Below are positions 12,823 to 24,211 of a stretch of DNA of 64,000 bases, piece after piece. Under the pieces are notes generated by a model. The model worked only from the letters and a program-made list of their open reading frames with translations. It made no database searches and was not told the DNA's origin. A program made the translations under genes and the position numbers. Numbering within the stretch: position 1 is the stretch's first letter; every line of letters starts with the position of its first letter. This DNA comes from Cephalotus follicularis (taxonomy: Eukaryota; Streptophyta; Magnoliopsida; Oxalidales; Cephalotaceae): the NCBI GenBank assembly GCA_001972305.1, contig BDDD01000899.1:363608-427607 (forward strand), given 5' to 3'.

Positions 12823-14021
12823 AAGGAGAAGGAGAAAAGGAAATCTAAATCAAAGTAAGGAAATTCAATACCCATTTTTACTAAAGTTTCCTCTGTTTTA
12901 CTTCCAAATTATGGAGCAGATTGTTTTTTTCATATCTTGCTCATTTCTTGATGAAATTACGAATGATTGAATTTTTGGAAACCTTAAGATGTCTTCTTTA
13001 AATTTTATGTTTCATGAATATCGAATTTCTGTCGAATTCCTGATGAAAATTTATGTTTAAGATTACTGCTCATATCTTGTTTTCATATGGAACATGCAAC
13101 TTTAAAAATTCATTGCAGCTTCATTTTTTAATGGAATTTAATGACTTTTATCATTCTAGAATCGTTGAAGTGTCTACTTTAACTTTGATGTTTTATGATT
13201 TCTCTGAAAATGGTTACTTCTATATGAAATGCAAATTTTAGAAATATTATGCAAAGCTGTTTTATGAATGCATTTGAGTTAATTACTCAAATGAAGAGAA
13301 AGGTTTTATGAATTATGAAAGAAAATGAAATGAACCAACTCTTGGATTGCGATCCAAGAGGGAATAATCCTATATGGATTAATGTCATGGAGCGAGATGC
13401 TCACGGGCATGCATGTGATGTAAGGATAGTAATCGGAGAGTGCACAATGCTCCAGTGAAGCGGTGTTAAAATGGTTCATTAAGTTTTTATAACTCCTAAG
13501 TTTATTAAATGTTCTGGTTATGTGTTATAATTAGAAAATGACATGTGATAAAGTATGTTTACTATGAAAACCTTACTGTGCTATTTAAAGCTATTCCTTG
13601 CAATGTTTTGTTTTCAAATAAAACATTTTCAGGAAATGATTGAATGAAGAATGCGAGTTTTAGAGGGAGCTCACAAGAAGAAGCTTTGAGAAAAAAAATG
13701 TGTCATGCAATAGTGTTTGCATAAATTGATTTTTTTTTAATGTAATAAGATCTTATTTTTCCGCTGTGTAATATTTTATGACAATGGATGTTAAAATGTA
13801 ATAGTATATGAACGTTATGGTTTATGAAATTTTTGAATAGCATGATAATGTTTGAAGTTTGAATTCAAAGTGAAATAATGCGTTGAAAAATATGTGGATT
13901 TAATGGCATTTGTTAGCATTAGACAAGAATGCTAAAAGATATAATGGTTCACCCCACGTAACACACCGACTCCTCGAGGTTCACTTTGAGTTTTTAGCAG
14001 ACTCGGGTCGGGGGCGTTACA
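12823..14021 (+). mobile_element. Truncated Ty3/gypsy LTR, family F (second copy)
   Basis: The sequence is collinear with the distal part of the solo LTR at 33143-35731, from the purine-rich leader (GGAGAAGGAGA) through the TAGTAATCGG...GAGTGCAC block to the end. It ends GGGGGCGTTACA at 14021, against GGGGCGCTACA in the solo copy. The first part of the LTR, including its GTCGAC array, is missing. The left edge joins copia integrase directly. Confidence 0.85.
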
Positions 14022-14158
14022 CAATGTATTAAAATAGATATGATAAACGGGTACCCTTTTGTATCCACTAGGTATATGGGTGCGCGTAAATTTGTACCTA
14101 TGTCTAACTAGTCAAAATTATCAATTCCTGCATCTTTATACCTACAGATAATACCCGT
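14022..14158. other. Left flank of TAT1
   Basis: This is pre-insertion DNA ending in the target duplication CCCGT (14154-14158). Together with 25162 to about 25500 it has words such as GGGTACCC, GGATATCCG and TACCCACAAATATGGGT. It may be an old non-autonomous DNA transposon split by TAT1. I could not define terminal inverted repeats. Confidence 0.35.
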
Positions 14159-15107
14159 TGTTGATACATAAATCCTTCTCTCAACAGTATCCTACGTGGA
14201 GGACTTTTATTTGTTAAGAGAAACGCTTGTCAATGATGCCTGGAGGAAGGTTTTGATCTCGGATCCCTGCACAAGGTAACAAAAATGGTGGAAAGTCCCG
14301 GAGGTTGTACTCCCGGGGACACTCCGACGCTCAAGTTAGAGAAAGTACAGAGGAAATAAGGTGCTTTGTAGTGCAAAAATGGCTGACCTTTGTTCAGTCT
14401 GTTGAACTTGTATTTATAGTGGTGTTTTGTAACTGATAGAGCATGAAATTCGGAGGTGATGGCTGTCCCCTAAGGAAATTCCGAGGATCTCGGGATATCC
14501 CTTATCTCCACCTGAATTATCTCTTCTTTCCTTTATCGTCTCCTTAATTATCTCCTTTCCTTGCTGATTGTCATCCCTATCTTATCTTCTATATTTGCTG
14601 ATAGTCATCCTTATCTTCTATATTTGGAAGATAAGGATCCCTGGAATTTAGGCTAACTGTCTGGCCTCATTCCATAAATGACGAGGAGATCTTCTGTCAG
14701 TGAGCTACCGAGAAGAGGAGCTGCTGTGAGGCTAATGAGATAGTCCTTGGCTTCAAAGTCTATAGACTTGCAGTTGAGGAGAGTGGTCTCCTGTTACGTG
14801 GCCGAGGAGGCCCTTGGTAATGTGCTTCAGTAGATGTCCTCGGACATGACGCCGAGGAGGATGAACTTTGCATTGCAATTAGTAGACTGGTCCTCGGCAC
14901 TTATGCCGAGGAGAATGACCTTTTTACTAGAACCACCGGGTGTGTCCTCGGCACTTATGCCGAGGAGGGGATCTCCTGTTATTGCTTTCTTGACTAATGG
15001 ACTTCCTCTGCTTCTGTTTCATCAATCGCTGAGTCACTTGGACACCTGGTAGTGCTTGGATGAGGACACGTGTTGTTTTTTATTTAACTCAATTTTTCCC
15101 CATATCA
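14159..15107 (-). repeat. 3' LTR of TAT1
   Basis: TGTTGATACATA...CCATATCA. A minus-strand TATA box (CTATAAATA) occupies 14411-14419. The LTR contains the 54-bp-period hairpin array. It is followed on the plus strand by the polypurine tract complement and the promoter of the antisense gene, so the antisense transcript starts just outside this LTR. Confidence 0.95.
14838..14965. repeat. Three CCTCGG...CCGAGG hairpins, 54 bp period (3' LTR)
   Basis: Inverted repeats CCTCGG-8 nt-CCGAGG start at 14838, 14892 and 14946, exactly 54 bp apart. The second and third share the loop CACTTATG; the first loop differs (ACATGACG). The element's coding and spacer regions are also rich in CCTCGG and CCGAGG. 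Confidence 0.85.
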
Positions 15108-15121
15108 TATGCCCCCCTGTT
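15108..15121 (-). other. Polypurine tract of TAT1
   Basis: Read on the minus strand, AAACAGGGGGGCATA precedes the 3' LTR start TGATATGG. The matching position in TAT2 (27060-27070) is more degenerate. Confidence 0.8.
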
Positions 15122-15509
15122 TCTTGTTCTCTGACCGTGGTCAGAGGAGAAGGAACAGAGTTGAGAGCCGTGGCCCAGGCAACACACCTTTGCAGAGCTT
15201 GCTACTAATTTTCTTCTCATGAACCAGCCGAGAACGAAGACATTGCCTTGTATTATTTTTTGCAGAATGTTGGGTGTGTTTTGGTAAAGGATCAAAGCCT
15301 TCCCCCTTGTCTTCTCCTGTCCCATCTATTGGACCTCGTGCCATGTACCCACATCATTGGACTTAAGTAACGTATTAAGCACACTTCACACATGGCACAA
15401 GCAGAGCGTTTCCCGCCTCTGCCTCTTCGTTTCCCGCGCCTGGTATGTCGGTTGGCTTCTCAACTGTTAGATCTTCGCTAGATGGATGGCCAGGATTCAA
15501 GCTTTAGCC

Positions 15510-15517
15510 TATAAATA
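15510..15517 (+). promoter_or_regulatory. TATA box of the TAT1 antisense gene
   Basis: TATAAATA in the context GCCTATAAATAGAACCC lies 225 bp upstream of the antisense start codon, outside the LTR. A pyrimidine-rich leader follows. This is a good plant core promoter by sequence. No transcript evidence is available. Confidence 0.65.
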
Positions 15518-15642
15518 GAACCCTAAATCACTAAGCCACTCTTTTACGCCTTCTTACTTCTTACCAGCACTTGAGAATCTTTGAGATCTCCAATTCTTCA
15601 ACCCCAAATCTTCGTGTTTTAATCATCTTCATCAAATTATGA

Positions 15643-15734
15643 GTAAGTTGACAATCTCTTTACTTTTCTGAACTGATTCTTGTTCTTCCTGCCTGCTTTT
15701 TTCTTCGTCTCCTTTATTTTTTATTTTGACCTAG
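15643..15734 (+). other. Predicted 5'UTR intron of the TAT1 antisense gene
   Basis: A donor (GTAAGTTG) at 15643 and a pyrimidine-rich acceptor ending CCTAG at 15734 place the splice junction directly before the ATG at 15735. TAT2 has the same arrangement (donor GTGAGT at 27488, acceptor TTCCAG ending 27610, then ATGGCC), although the intron sequence has diverged. Conservation of the layout in a diverged copy supports a real intron. Confidence 0.65.
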
Positions 15735-18061
15735 ATGGCCAGAACCAAACTCACTGCTAGGGTTTCTCCTCCATTGGAGGTTGAGCCCCTAGCTATGGCG
15801 ATCCCCACCGCCGAGAGTCCCCTTCCCTCCGAGGGTAGCCTGGGGGCTGCGGTGGGCGAGCCTGTCGTCCCTGACACTGAGGCTGACTCCTCTGCCCCCG
15901 ATGGCTTTGGTGTTAGTGCTCTTACTCGCCAAGATGTGGTTGAACTAACTAGCAAGTTCAACTTCCCTTCTGGGTTGAGATTTTGTCTCCCCAGGGATCC
16001 TCGGATGGTCACAGAGAGTAAAGAGGGCCTCTTCATTGTCTTTGAGGGGGCTCTCACTCATGGTCTGAGGATCCCCGTTCCTTCTTTTGCCTTATCCATC
16101 TTGGAGGCGTTTACCGTCCACCCTTCTCTTCTCCAACCACAATCGTGGAGCTTCATAATAGGTTTCCTCGTTAGATGTCAAGAGTCCGAGGTGACTGCCA
16201 CAGTGGGATTGTTCAAACAGTTCCACGTCATCTCGTCCTCGCCAGGGAAACGTGGCTACTTTTTCAAGTCACGTCCTGGCATAACAAAACTTCTCACCAA
16301 ACCAACTCAGTCCATTAAGAATTGGAGGAAGAGGTACTTCCTCATTAGGAATTTTGAAGGGTTCACCCCCCCTGTGTGGTGTGACTCCTTGGAGACTACA
16401 CGTCTTAACAGGAGGCCCACGTTGACCACGGCCGAGAACCTAGACTTCAATAAACTCATCCAATTGGAGCCCGAGGAGGTCAATTCTATCATTGTTGAGG
16501 AGCGTCTGCTCTGGGCTGGGCTAAGTATTGCTCCAAGCCAAGGGTCACCTTCGGCCGAGGTCGAGGAAGCCTCAGGGGATGAGGGGTCCCCAAACCAATC
16601 TACACCCCAAGAGATGGGGGAAAGCTGTATAAAGCTTTCATCTCCTCCGTCTTCTTTGCCTTCAAGTTTATAATTTTGTCGTTTAACTTCATGTTGCTAA
16701 CATCTTTGGTCTCTGCCTATGCAGCGATGTCTTTTCTGCGGGGGTTCGATGCTCTGTTCAATGCCACCAAGGGCTCTAAGTCCTCCTCTGCTGCTGCAGA
16801 GAAACAAAAGGCTACCGAGGTGGCAGCTAAACAAAAGGCTGCCGAGGAAGCAGCTAAACAGAAGGCTGCCGAGGGGGCCAAGCAAAGGGCCAAGGCTTCC
16901 GCGATTGGGGCCAAGCAAATGAAGTCAGTAGTTACTGCCAAGGGGAAAGGCTCCAAACGTCCTGTCTGTGGGCGTACCTCTGACGGTCCTCCTTGTCCTC
17001 CAAGTAAAAGGGGGAGACTCATCACTGAGCCCGAGATGGACTCCATCCTTGGACGAACTTCAGACGTCCCTATCATCTTGCCTCCCTATCGAGACGTGGA
17101 GAGGATGATCAATGAGCTAGAGGGAGTTGGGAAGGGCTCCTCTAGCCTCAATACTCAGGGGGTTCCATTTGCCCTCAGCTCTCTCTGTCTTTTCCCGGAT
17201 GAGCTGAAGGAAAGGGAGGACTGGTCGAGCAAGGACCTTGTCCATAATTCATTGCGAAGCCAATTTGAGGTAAAGGGAGATCCTCTGACTGTGTAGTTTC
17301 TACTTCTGTATTTTCTGTTCTAACTTCATTCTTTGCAGGCTTTGAATAACCACCACCTCTTGGTTGAGAACTACTCAATCATCTTGGAGAGGTGCGACAA
17401 GCTGAGGTTGGAGGTGATGGAGGAGAAGGAAACTTCTCGGCTTGCCAAGGCTCAACTTGAGGAAGTCCTCAAGGCTCAAGAGGCAACTGTAGAGGAGAGG
17501 AACAGAGTTGTCCTGGAGAAGGACCAATCAGAGAAAGATCTCTCTAAGGCTCGTTACCTGTTCCAGTCTTTGCAGAGGCAACATGAAGAGACCTTGAGGA
17601 AGTATGAGGATGCCATGAAGAGGCGTGAGGAGGAAAAAGCCAAAGCTGTGGATGATGCTCTTGATGAGTTTAGGTCCTCTGACGAATTCCTTAGCCTGAT
17701 GGAAGCCTTCGTGGAGGACTTCAAGGCTTCTGAGGCCTTTAGCGAGGAGGTCTTCAAGGAATCTGCCGAATACTATCGTCGGGGATTCTATACTTGCAAA
17801 AATTGGGTCAAGACTCTGCACCCAGAGGTTCCCCTGGAAGAGGTCGCCTACTGCTCAGCTGCCAAGGCCTTCGATTACTATCCAGACGGATACGAAGCTG
17901 AGGAGGCGAAAGCCGAGGAGGCCTTGGAAGGGAATACTGGACAAGGAGTTGGAGAAGAGGAACCAGAAGTCCAGCCTACCTCTGATGATCTTGCTGCAGA
18001 CCTCGCGACTCCTCAACCTCCTCAAGACGCCGCTTCCTCTGATCCTCCTGCCTTAGCTTAG
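15735..18061 (+). CDS. Tat antisense ORF, three coding exons (732 codons), fully open
   Basis: Predicted exons are 15735-16665, 16725-17269 and 17339-18061. The introns are 59 bp (GTTTAT...ATGCAG) and 69 bp (GTAAAG...TTGCAG). The exons join in frame and give 732 residues plus TAG. Residues about 70-240 match the family annotated as putative gypsy-type transposon protein (FCLPRDPR, GLFIVFEGALTHGLR, WSFIIGFLVRC, NWRKRYFLIRN). Exon 2 has a KQKAAEEAA-like lysine/alanine stretch and a basic segment that could be a nuclear signal. Exon 3 begins ALNNHHLLVENYS and is a long charged coiled coil with an acidic end. It is transcribed opposite to pol. The function is unknown; the coding frame is intact while pol on the other strand is not. 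Confidence 0.82.
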
Positions 18062-19494
18062 CTTTTTCCTTCTTTCTTTTTTGTAATAGCTTTTTCTTCT
18101 CTTCCCGTACATGTAATCTTTCATACATGAATGAAGAGAACTTCTTGCATCCTCTGCTGTCTTTACTTTTTGCATTGTGAGATTGTTGTGTTTGCACTTA
18201 GCATATATGTTTACAATCCCCTTAGGGATTTTACCCATTGGGACCTCTGACTTCTCGTAAAAGCAGACACTCCTCCAAAAGAAACTTAAACCAACTTAAA
18301 AAATATTAATAGCGAACCTCTTGTAATCTCTTCCAGGCATTACTGAAAGAACTTTCTTCATTCTCTGATCTTAAAATTTTCTTGTGTTCTGGTTAACCTC
18401 TGCACACTTGTACTTGTCAATAACTCCCTTCGGAATTGTCTTCAAGGTGACCTCTGACTTCTCGCACAAGTGAGCACTTGACTTCCCAAAGAGTTTAAAT
18501 ATGTTAACAAAAATATAAGTAAAAAGGGGCTCTGCCTTCTCGAACTTTGTCCTCAATTGGTTCCTCGTGTGTTTGAGCGTTGAGTGTATATGTATGCTGA
18601 TAGTTCCTTAGAACTTTTAACTTAGCTCAAATCACTAACCTTTGGTGGGCAAGGTCACTCAAGCTTTGACAGTCCTCGTAGGACTCTTCATTTGTAAACT
18701 GCTTAAGTAATTGTAAGAGAATTTTTGTACTCACAGGTTGAGTTCTTGGTCTGCTCGGACAAGTTCCCATGGGTTTGCTGAGGAGAGTATCGTCTGACCT
18801 AAGAGGTTTTAGGACAGGTCGTCTGAGCTTTCAGTCCACTTAGAGACACTTGTATTAAAGTGCTCAGTCCGACGAGCTTGATCGTTGCGAGTTCCCATGG
18901 ATTCGCCTTTCAAGTCACGACTTTAGGCCTGGTTGGACAAGTTCCCATGGTGTTGTCAACCAGTGTTTGGTCCCTTAGGAGTCTTAGTGCTTCCTTGGAA
19001 GTCTTTAGGCGTGCTCTTCGGGAGGAGTCTTTGTTGATAAATATAGGTGCTCCTCGGAAGGAGGATTTTTGTATGCTCCTCGGAAGGAGACTTTTGTATG
19101 CTCCTCGTAAGGAGGCTTTTGGTATGTGCATCCTTGGACGCTCTTGAACGCCTGTTTGGCTGGTCTGTCTAAGACCTCGGCTTGTGTTGATTTTCTTTTT
19201 TGAGAATTAGCCTCCGTAAGGCTTAGGAAGCTTTAGATCTAGGTGCCCCCTTGGGGGCATGGTCTGAGATGCTTAGCTTAAGACTGAGGGAGCTGATCGA
19301 CGGCTGTTCAGAGGTTTGAGGACATGAACATTGGACCTCCGGTCCCTTGCAAACTTGAAACTATATCTTAAAAATAAATCTTGGACAAATCTTGAAAAAA
19401 TTCAAATTTCATTGAAAATTTCTTACAATTATTGATAGTACTTCCTCAGATGCTCGGCATTCCAAGCTCTGGCAATCTCCCTACCCCCCAAAGT
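18062..19494. other. Spacer between antisense gene and pol 3' end, with hairpins
   Basis: This 1.4 kb interval separates the convergent 3' ends of the antisense gene and pol. I find no gene in it. It is built of repeated phrases: GACCTCTGACTTCTCG twice (near 18241 and 18449), GTTCCCATGG three times (near 18764, 18890 and 18940), and three hairpins CTCCTCGGAAGGAG or variants at 19050, 19076 and 19101. TAT2 has a matching set (CTCCT...GGGAG at 37542, 37566 and 37590), so this structured layout predates the split of the two copies. Confidence 0.6.
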
Positions 19495-21420
19495 TTAAAG
19501 TTTGAATGTTCTTGGGCGGAGGACCCTTTTGATCTTGTATGGCCCTTCCCAGGCAGTGACTAGCTTTCCTCTGGTACCATTGGGATCTGCAACGGCTGAG
19601 TTGCGTAGGACTAGATCTCCTTGCCTTAGTGGTCTTGGGCTTACTCTTTTATTGTAGTAACAGCTTACCCTCTCTTGGTAGGCTGCAACTCTGATCACGG
19701 CCTTATCTCTGAGTTCTTCAACTAGGTCGAGGAGGCTCCTCAGCCCTTCTTCATTGTTGTCCTCAGTGAAGTGCACAACTCTTGGTGATTGTACTCCAAC
19801 CTCCACTGGTATCACGGCCTCTGCTCCAAAACATAAACTGTATGGGGATTATCTGGTGGTAGTCCGAAGAGTGGTTCTATATGCCCATAGCACACTTGGT
19901 AGTTCCTCGGTCCACCTTCCCTTACTGTTTTCTAGGCGCTTTTTCAAGCCCGAGATGATTTCCCTGTTGATCACCTCGGCTTGGCCATTACTTTAGGGTA
20001 GGCTACTGAAGCAAGCCTATGTTTTATCCTCCATTCTCTGCAAAAGTCCCGGAAGGCTTGGCAATCGAACTGCTTACCATTATCAGTGATAATCATCCTC
20101 GGAACTCCGAATCTGCAGATGATTGACTTCCATACAAAACTTTATGTGTTCTTCTCGGTAATTGTGGCCAAGGGTTCGGCCTCCACCCACTTAGTGAAGT
20201 AATCAACCGCTACAATGAGAAACTTCCTCTGGCCTGTTGCCATTGGTAATGGTCTGAGGAAGTCCATTCCCCACTGTGCGAAGGGCCACGGGGCCGTAAT
20301 TGATGTCAGAGGTTGAGAAGGCCTCCTGCTTATGTTGGCGTTCCTCTGACATTTGTCACACTTCCTCACTAAGTTTATAGCATCTTGATGCATGGTCGCC
20401 CAGTAGTAACCTTGCCTTAGCAGCTTGTGAGACAAAGTCCTGCCCCCTGTGTGGTTACCACAAATTCCTTCATGGACCTCCGTTAGGGCGTAGTCGGCCT
20501 CCGAGGGGTTTAAACATCTCAGCCAAGGAAATAAGAAAGACCTTTTGTAGAGGATCCCATCTCGGAATTGGAACCTGTTTGCTCTATAAACTAGCTTCCT
20601 CGCCTCCACGGGGTCCTCGGGAAGGATCCCGTCCCTTAGCCAACTGATAAAGGGAGTCATCCAATTTGGCTCCTGAGGAACATCTATGTCCATTACCACT
20701 GCTTGAGAGATTGTCAGACGCTCCAGGTAGTCAACTAGCACTGTTTGATTTTTTCCAACTCCTCTGTTGTTGCTAGGTTTGACAATTGATCTGCTCCGAC
20801 GTTCTCTGCTCTGGGCACTTTCACAATTCTCAAAACTTCGAAGGCTGACTTCATGCCCTGAAAATGGGACAAGTATTTCATCATAAGGTCTTCTCTGGGT
20901 TGGCCTCTATTCCTCTGCTAGAGACCATGAATCCGAGGAACTTTCCCGAGGTGACCCCAAACGTGCACTTGGATGGATTGAGCTTCATATTATACTTTCT
21001 CAGCACTTCAAACGTCTCCTCCAAGTCTTTTACGTGAGGGCTCTTGGCTGGGGTTTTGACGAGCATGTCGTCTATGTACACCTCCATATTCTTCCCAATT
21101 TGAGGTTCAAAAAATTTGTTGACCAGGCGCTGGTAGGTGGCCCCTGCATTCTTCAAGCCAAAGGGCATAACTTTGTAGCAATACATTCTTCGGTCTGTTA
21201 TGAATGCTGTCTTGTCCTCATCAGGCCTATACATGGGGATTTGATTGTATCCCGACTAAGCATCCAAGAAGCTTAATATTCTATAACCCGAGGTTGCGTC
21301 TACCAGTTGATCAATCTTTGGGAGAGGGAAGTGATCCTTTGGGCAGGCTTTATTGAGGTCTGTGAAGTCTATGCACATCCTCCATTTTCCATTGGCTATT
21401 TTTGACTAACATCGGATTTG
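19495..21420 (-). pseudogene. TAT1 pol: RT and integrase, RNase H deleted
   Basis: RT continues from the gag-protease frame after a frameshift near 21405. A TAG at 21256-21258 interrupts the segment LDAYSGYNQ. The palm (PFGLKNAGATYQ, catalytic YIDDML) is intact at 20881-21234. Near 20880 the reading jumps from the RT region (EANPEKTL) to KYLSHFQGMKSAF, which in TAT2 lies just downstream of RNase H. The RT thumb and RNase H are therefore deleted. Integrase follows: HHCC finger (HEGICGNH...CDKCQ), first Asp (WGMDF), TAA at 20142-20144, second Asp (IITDNG), a frameshift near 19990, and the C-terminal domain ending at 19495. At least two stops, two frameshifts and one deletion disable pol. Confidence 0.88.
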
Positions 21421-24085
21421 CTAGCCAGTCTGAGTAGTGCACTTCTCTGACAAAACCTACATGCAATAGCTTGCTCACCTCCTCGGCTATTGCCTGTTGC
21501 CTTTCAGGGGCAAAGTTCCTCTTCTTTTGTCTGATCGGGGGCCTGGCTGGGTCCACACTTAGCTTGTGAACCATTACACTTGAACTGATGCCAGGGACCT
21601 CCTCGGCCGACCATGCAAAAACATCCTTATCATCTCGGAGGAATGTTATTAACTCCCCCTTCTCCACCTCTCCAAGTTGTGAGCCAACTTGGAGTACTCT
21701 CTCTGTGTTGCCCTCTTCTTTGGGCACTTGGAGGACATCCTCAACAGGCTGTGGACGCTCTGGTTCTACATCACCTCTCAGCTCCACGTTTTCTATGGGG
21801 AGGACCTTGGCCTTCCCCTTGTCCGAGATGGCAGTTTTATAACATCGCCTTGCCACCTCTTGGTCTCCTCTGACCTCCCCCACGCCAAACCTTGTGGGAA
21901 ACTTCATCAATAAGTGTCTGGTAGACACTATGGCCTCCAACAAGTTTAGTCCCGGTCGCCCCACTATAGCATTGTATGGGCTTGGGGTGTCCACCATCAG
22001 GAACGTCATCTCTACCTGAGTCTGACGTGGGGCCGTGCCTACAACCACGGACAGGTTGATAGATCCCAGAGGATGGATCGTCTCACCTGCGAAACAAACC
22101 AGTGGGGTTTTAACGGGCTTCAGCTGGTCGGCCTGTATCCTCAGCTGATCAAATGCATGTTTGTACAGGATATCGGCCGAGCTGCCACTGTCTATAATGA
22201 TCCTCTTCATGGTAAAGAGTTCCACCAGAAGAGTTACCACCACTGGATCATCGTGAGGAAGATGTACTCCCTCATAGTCCGCCTCCGAGAAGGTTATCAC
22301 CTCCTCCTCTCCACCAGTTCTGAGCCTTTTGCTGTGAGGGACTTGTTGCACAGCAAGGGACTGTCTCCCATAGGCCTTTCTTGCATTTGAGTGGTCAACC
22401 CCTGATGCGACCCCTCCAGAGATGGTGTGGATGACACCTCTGGGTTGCTGCTGTTGCTGCTCCTCTTGCTGCAGAGGAGCCTCTTCTCTTCTCTGCTCTC
22501 TTCTTCCTTGAGGAGCATCTCTGTCCATATACTTGCGTAGGTGTCCCTTTCTGATCAGGTCCTCAATCTGATTTTTTAGTTGCCTGCACTCCTCTATATC
22601 ATGGCCGTGGTCACGATGGTAACGGCAGTACTTCTCCACATTTCTGTTCTCTGCCGGGGTCCTCAGCTTCTCAGGCCATTTAAAAGGGACTTTATCTTCC
22701 TCCACTGCGAGTATTTTTGTATGTGTATCCAGGAGGGGGGCAAAGGTGTTGTACAATGGTATTGGTGCTCCGCCCCTGGATGTGCCCTCTCGTCTGGAGA
22801 GCTTATGTCTGAGGTCTTCCTTGGACAAGTCTGACCTCTCCTTCCTCTTCTCTCTTCTCTCAGGAGCATTTCGTGAATGCTCCCTTCTCTCCTCCTGTTG
22901 GCCAGTCCAGGGTGTCTTTTGTTTCCTGGCCACCATATCTTCCTCGGGATTGATATACCTCTCTGCCCTTTTTAGCAGGTCTGCCATGTCCTTGGCCGGT
23001 TTCTTCAGCAGAGAGAAAGTGAACTTCGAGTTGCTCCTCAGCCCGTTGTTTAAGGCTGCCAGAGCAAAGGATGACTCCAGGCCTTTCACTGTGAGAGATT
23101 CTTTGTTGAACCTGGTGAGGTAATCTCTCAATGTCTCATCTTTACCCTGCACCACGTTGATGAGGTGGGTAGAGTTCCTCCTCTGAGTGGTGCTGTTGAG
23201 GAACTTAGTCACAAACAGTTCCGTAAACTTATCAAAGCTCTTCACTGAATTCCTCGCCAAGGTGAAATAACATGACTGGGCAGCTCCAACAAAAGTCACA
23301 GGGAATCCTCGGCAAAGCATGGCGTCCGAGGCCTGATGCATCCACATGGCCTGAATATAGGTGCGCACATGCTGGATGGGGTCCGTGGACCCATCATACT
23401 TATCAAGACTTGGGTTTCGAAACCCACTAGGGACTTGCTCGGCCATGATCTCGGCCGTGAAGGGGTGTGCGTTGATATTTCGCACCTCGAATAGGTGTCC
23501 CCTGTGCTGTTCCACTCCTCCGAACCCCCTTTCTAGGTCAGCAAGTCTTCTATAAACTTCTTCCTCCACCTCTTCTATGTTTCTAACTCTACTAGAAACA
23601 TGTGACCTTCCAGCCACTGAGGCTGGGGGATTGGCTCTGCTTCCTCGGACCGTGCCAGCTCTGTGCGGAGCGTTGGAGCGTACTTGTGCCTCCTCTGCTC
23701 CCCTAGCGTCCTGCCGAGGATCCACATCCATAGCCTGGTGCTGAGGGTGTGCTCTCCTGGGATCGTTAGGGTGATCCCTTGCAGTGGAGGACTCAGCTCT
23801 CTGAGATGCATTGATCTCAGGCCTCCTTCCCAGGGGATTGTTGTCCCCTGACCGCCTAAGGGGAAGTTCGTCTCCCCTGGACGGGTTTCGCCTGGCACCA
23901 CGTGGGTGTCGTTCCTCCGCCTCTGGTCGTTGGGGACCAGAAACTCCTCGGACAACCGGCTGAGCAGGCCCGGCTTGTTGTTGGTTGGCCAAAGTTGTGA
24001 CAAACAGATCTGTGACACGCTCCAATCCCTGGAGGAATTGTTTGAGTTGATCCCCTGTGATAGGAGCTCGTTCTTGGGCCACCAC
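21350..24085 (-). CDS. TAT1 gag-protease polyprotein (911 codons open)
   Basis: The start chosen is the first ATG after the primer site (MVAQERAPITGDQLKQFL). An Arg/Pro/Gln-rich N-terminal third is followed by the gag capsid-like domain (about residues 215-390, including SCYFTLARNSVKSF and ETLRDYLTRFNKE). A linker with a zinc-binding-like motif CRYHRDHGHDIEEC lies at about 485-498. Retropepsin has the catalytic DSGSSADIL near residue 632. The last 70 residues enter RT (EVPGISSSVMVHKLSV) and then go out of frame before the palm. Gag packages element RNA and protease cleaves the polyprotein. This part is open, unlike downstream RT. Confidence 0.88.
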   Translation of the reverse strand: MVAQERAPITGDQLKQFLQGLERVTDLFVTTLANQQQAGPAQPVVRGVSGPQRPEAEERHPRGARRNPSRGDELPLRRSGDNNPLGRRPEINASQRAESSTARDHPNDPRRAHPQHQAMDVDPRQDARGAEEAQVRSNAPHRAGTVRGSRANPPASVAGRSHVSSRVRNIEEVEEEVYRRLADLERGFGGVEQHRGHLFEVRNINAHPFTAEIMAEQVPSGFRNPSLDKYDGSTDPIQHVRTYIQAMWMHQASDAMLCRGFPVTFVGAAQSCYFTLARNSVKSFDKFTELFVTKFLNSTTQRRNSTHLINVVQGKDETLRDYLTRFNKESLTVKGLESSFALAALNNGLRSNSKFTFSLLKKPAKDMADLLKRAERYINPEEDMVARKQKTPWTGQQEERREHSRNAPERREKRKERSDLSKEDLRHKLSRREGTSRGGAPIPLYNTFAPLLDTHTKILAVEEDKVPFKWPEKLRTPAENRNVEKYCRYHRDHGHDIEECRQLKNQIEDLIRKGHLRKYMDRDAPQGRREQRREEAPLQQEEQQQQQPRGVIHTISGGVASGVDHSNARKAYGRQSLAVQQVPHSKRLRTGGEEEVITFSEADYEGVHLPHDDPVVVTLLVELFTMKRIIIDSGSSADILYKHAFDQLRIQADQLKPVKTPLVCFAGETIHPLGSINLSVVVGTAPRQTQVEMTFLMVDTPSPYNAIVGRPGLNLLEAIVSTRHLLMKFPTRFGVGEVRGDQEVARRCYKTAISDKGKAKVLPIENVELRGDVEPERPQPVEDVLQVPKEEGNTERVLQVGSQLGEVEKGELITFLRDDKDVFAWSAEEVPGISSSVMVHKLSVDPARPPIRQKKRNFAPERQQAIAEEVSKLLHVGFVREVHYSDWLANPMLVKNSQWKMEDVHRLHRPQ

Positions 24086-24191
24086 CTAGGCGACTTCTGG
24101 GGGAGGAGCCCTGACCTCCTGTTGGCTGCCAGTGGCTCCAATTAGGGTGTTCTTCCTCGGAGGCATGGTTATTGATGACTTTTTGTTGCGT

Positions 24192-24209
24192 TTCCCACAG
24201 ACGGCGCCA
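24192..24209 (-). other. Primer binding site of TAT1 (tRNA-Arg type)
   Basis: Read on the minus strand, TGGCGCCGTCTGTGGGAA starts 2 nt after the 5' LTR end. TGGCGCC primer sites are typical of Tat elements and fit a tRNA-Arg 3' end. It fixes the element's orientation. Confidence 0.85.
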
Positions 24210-24211
24210 AC

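Noticed and set aside
15735..18061. The antisense gene as an ordinary host gene caught inside the element
   Set aside because: TAT2 carries the same gene at the same place and orientation, and antisense ORFs of this type are known in Tat elements.
21588..23123. Several plus-strand frames of 60-125 codons across the TAT1 gag region
   Set aside because: They are complements of the gag-protease frame and show no domain.
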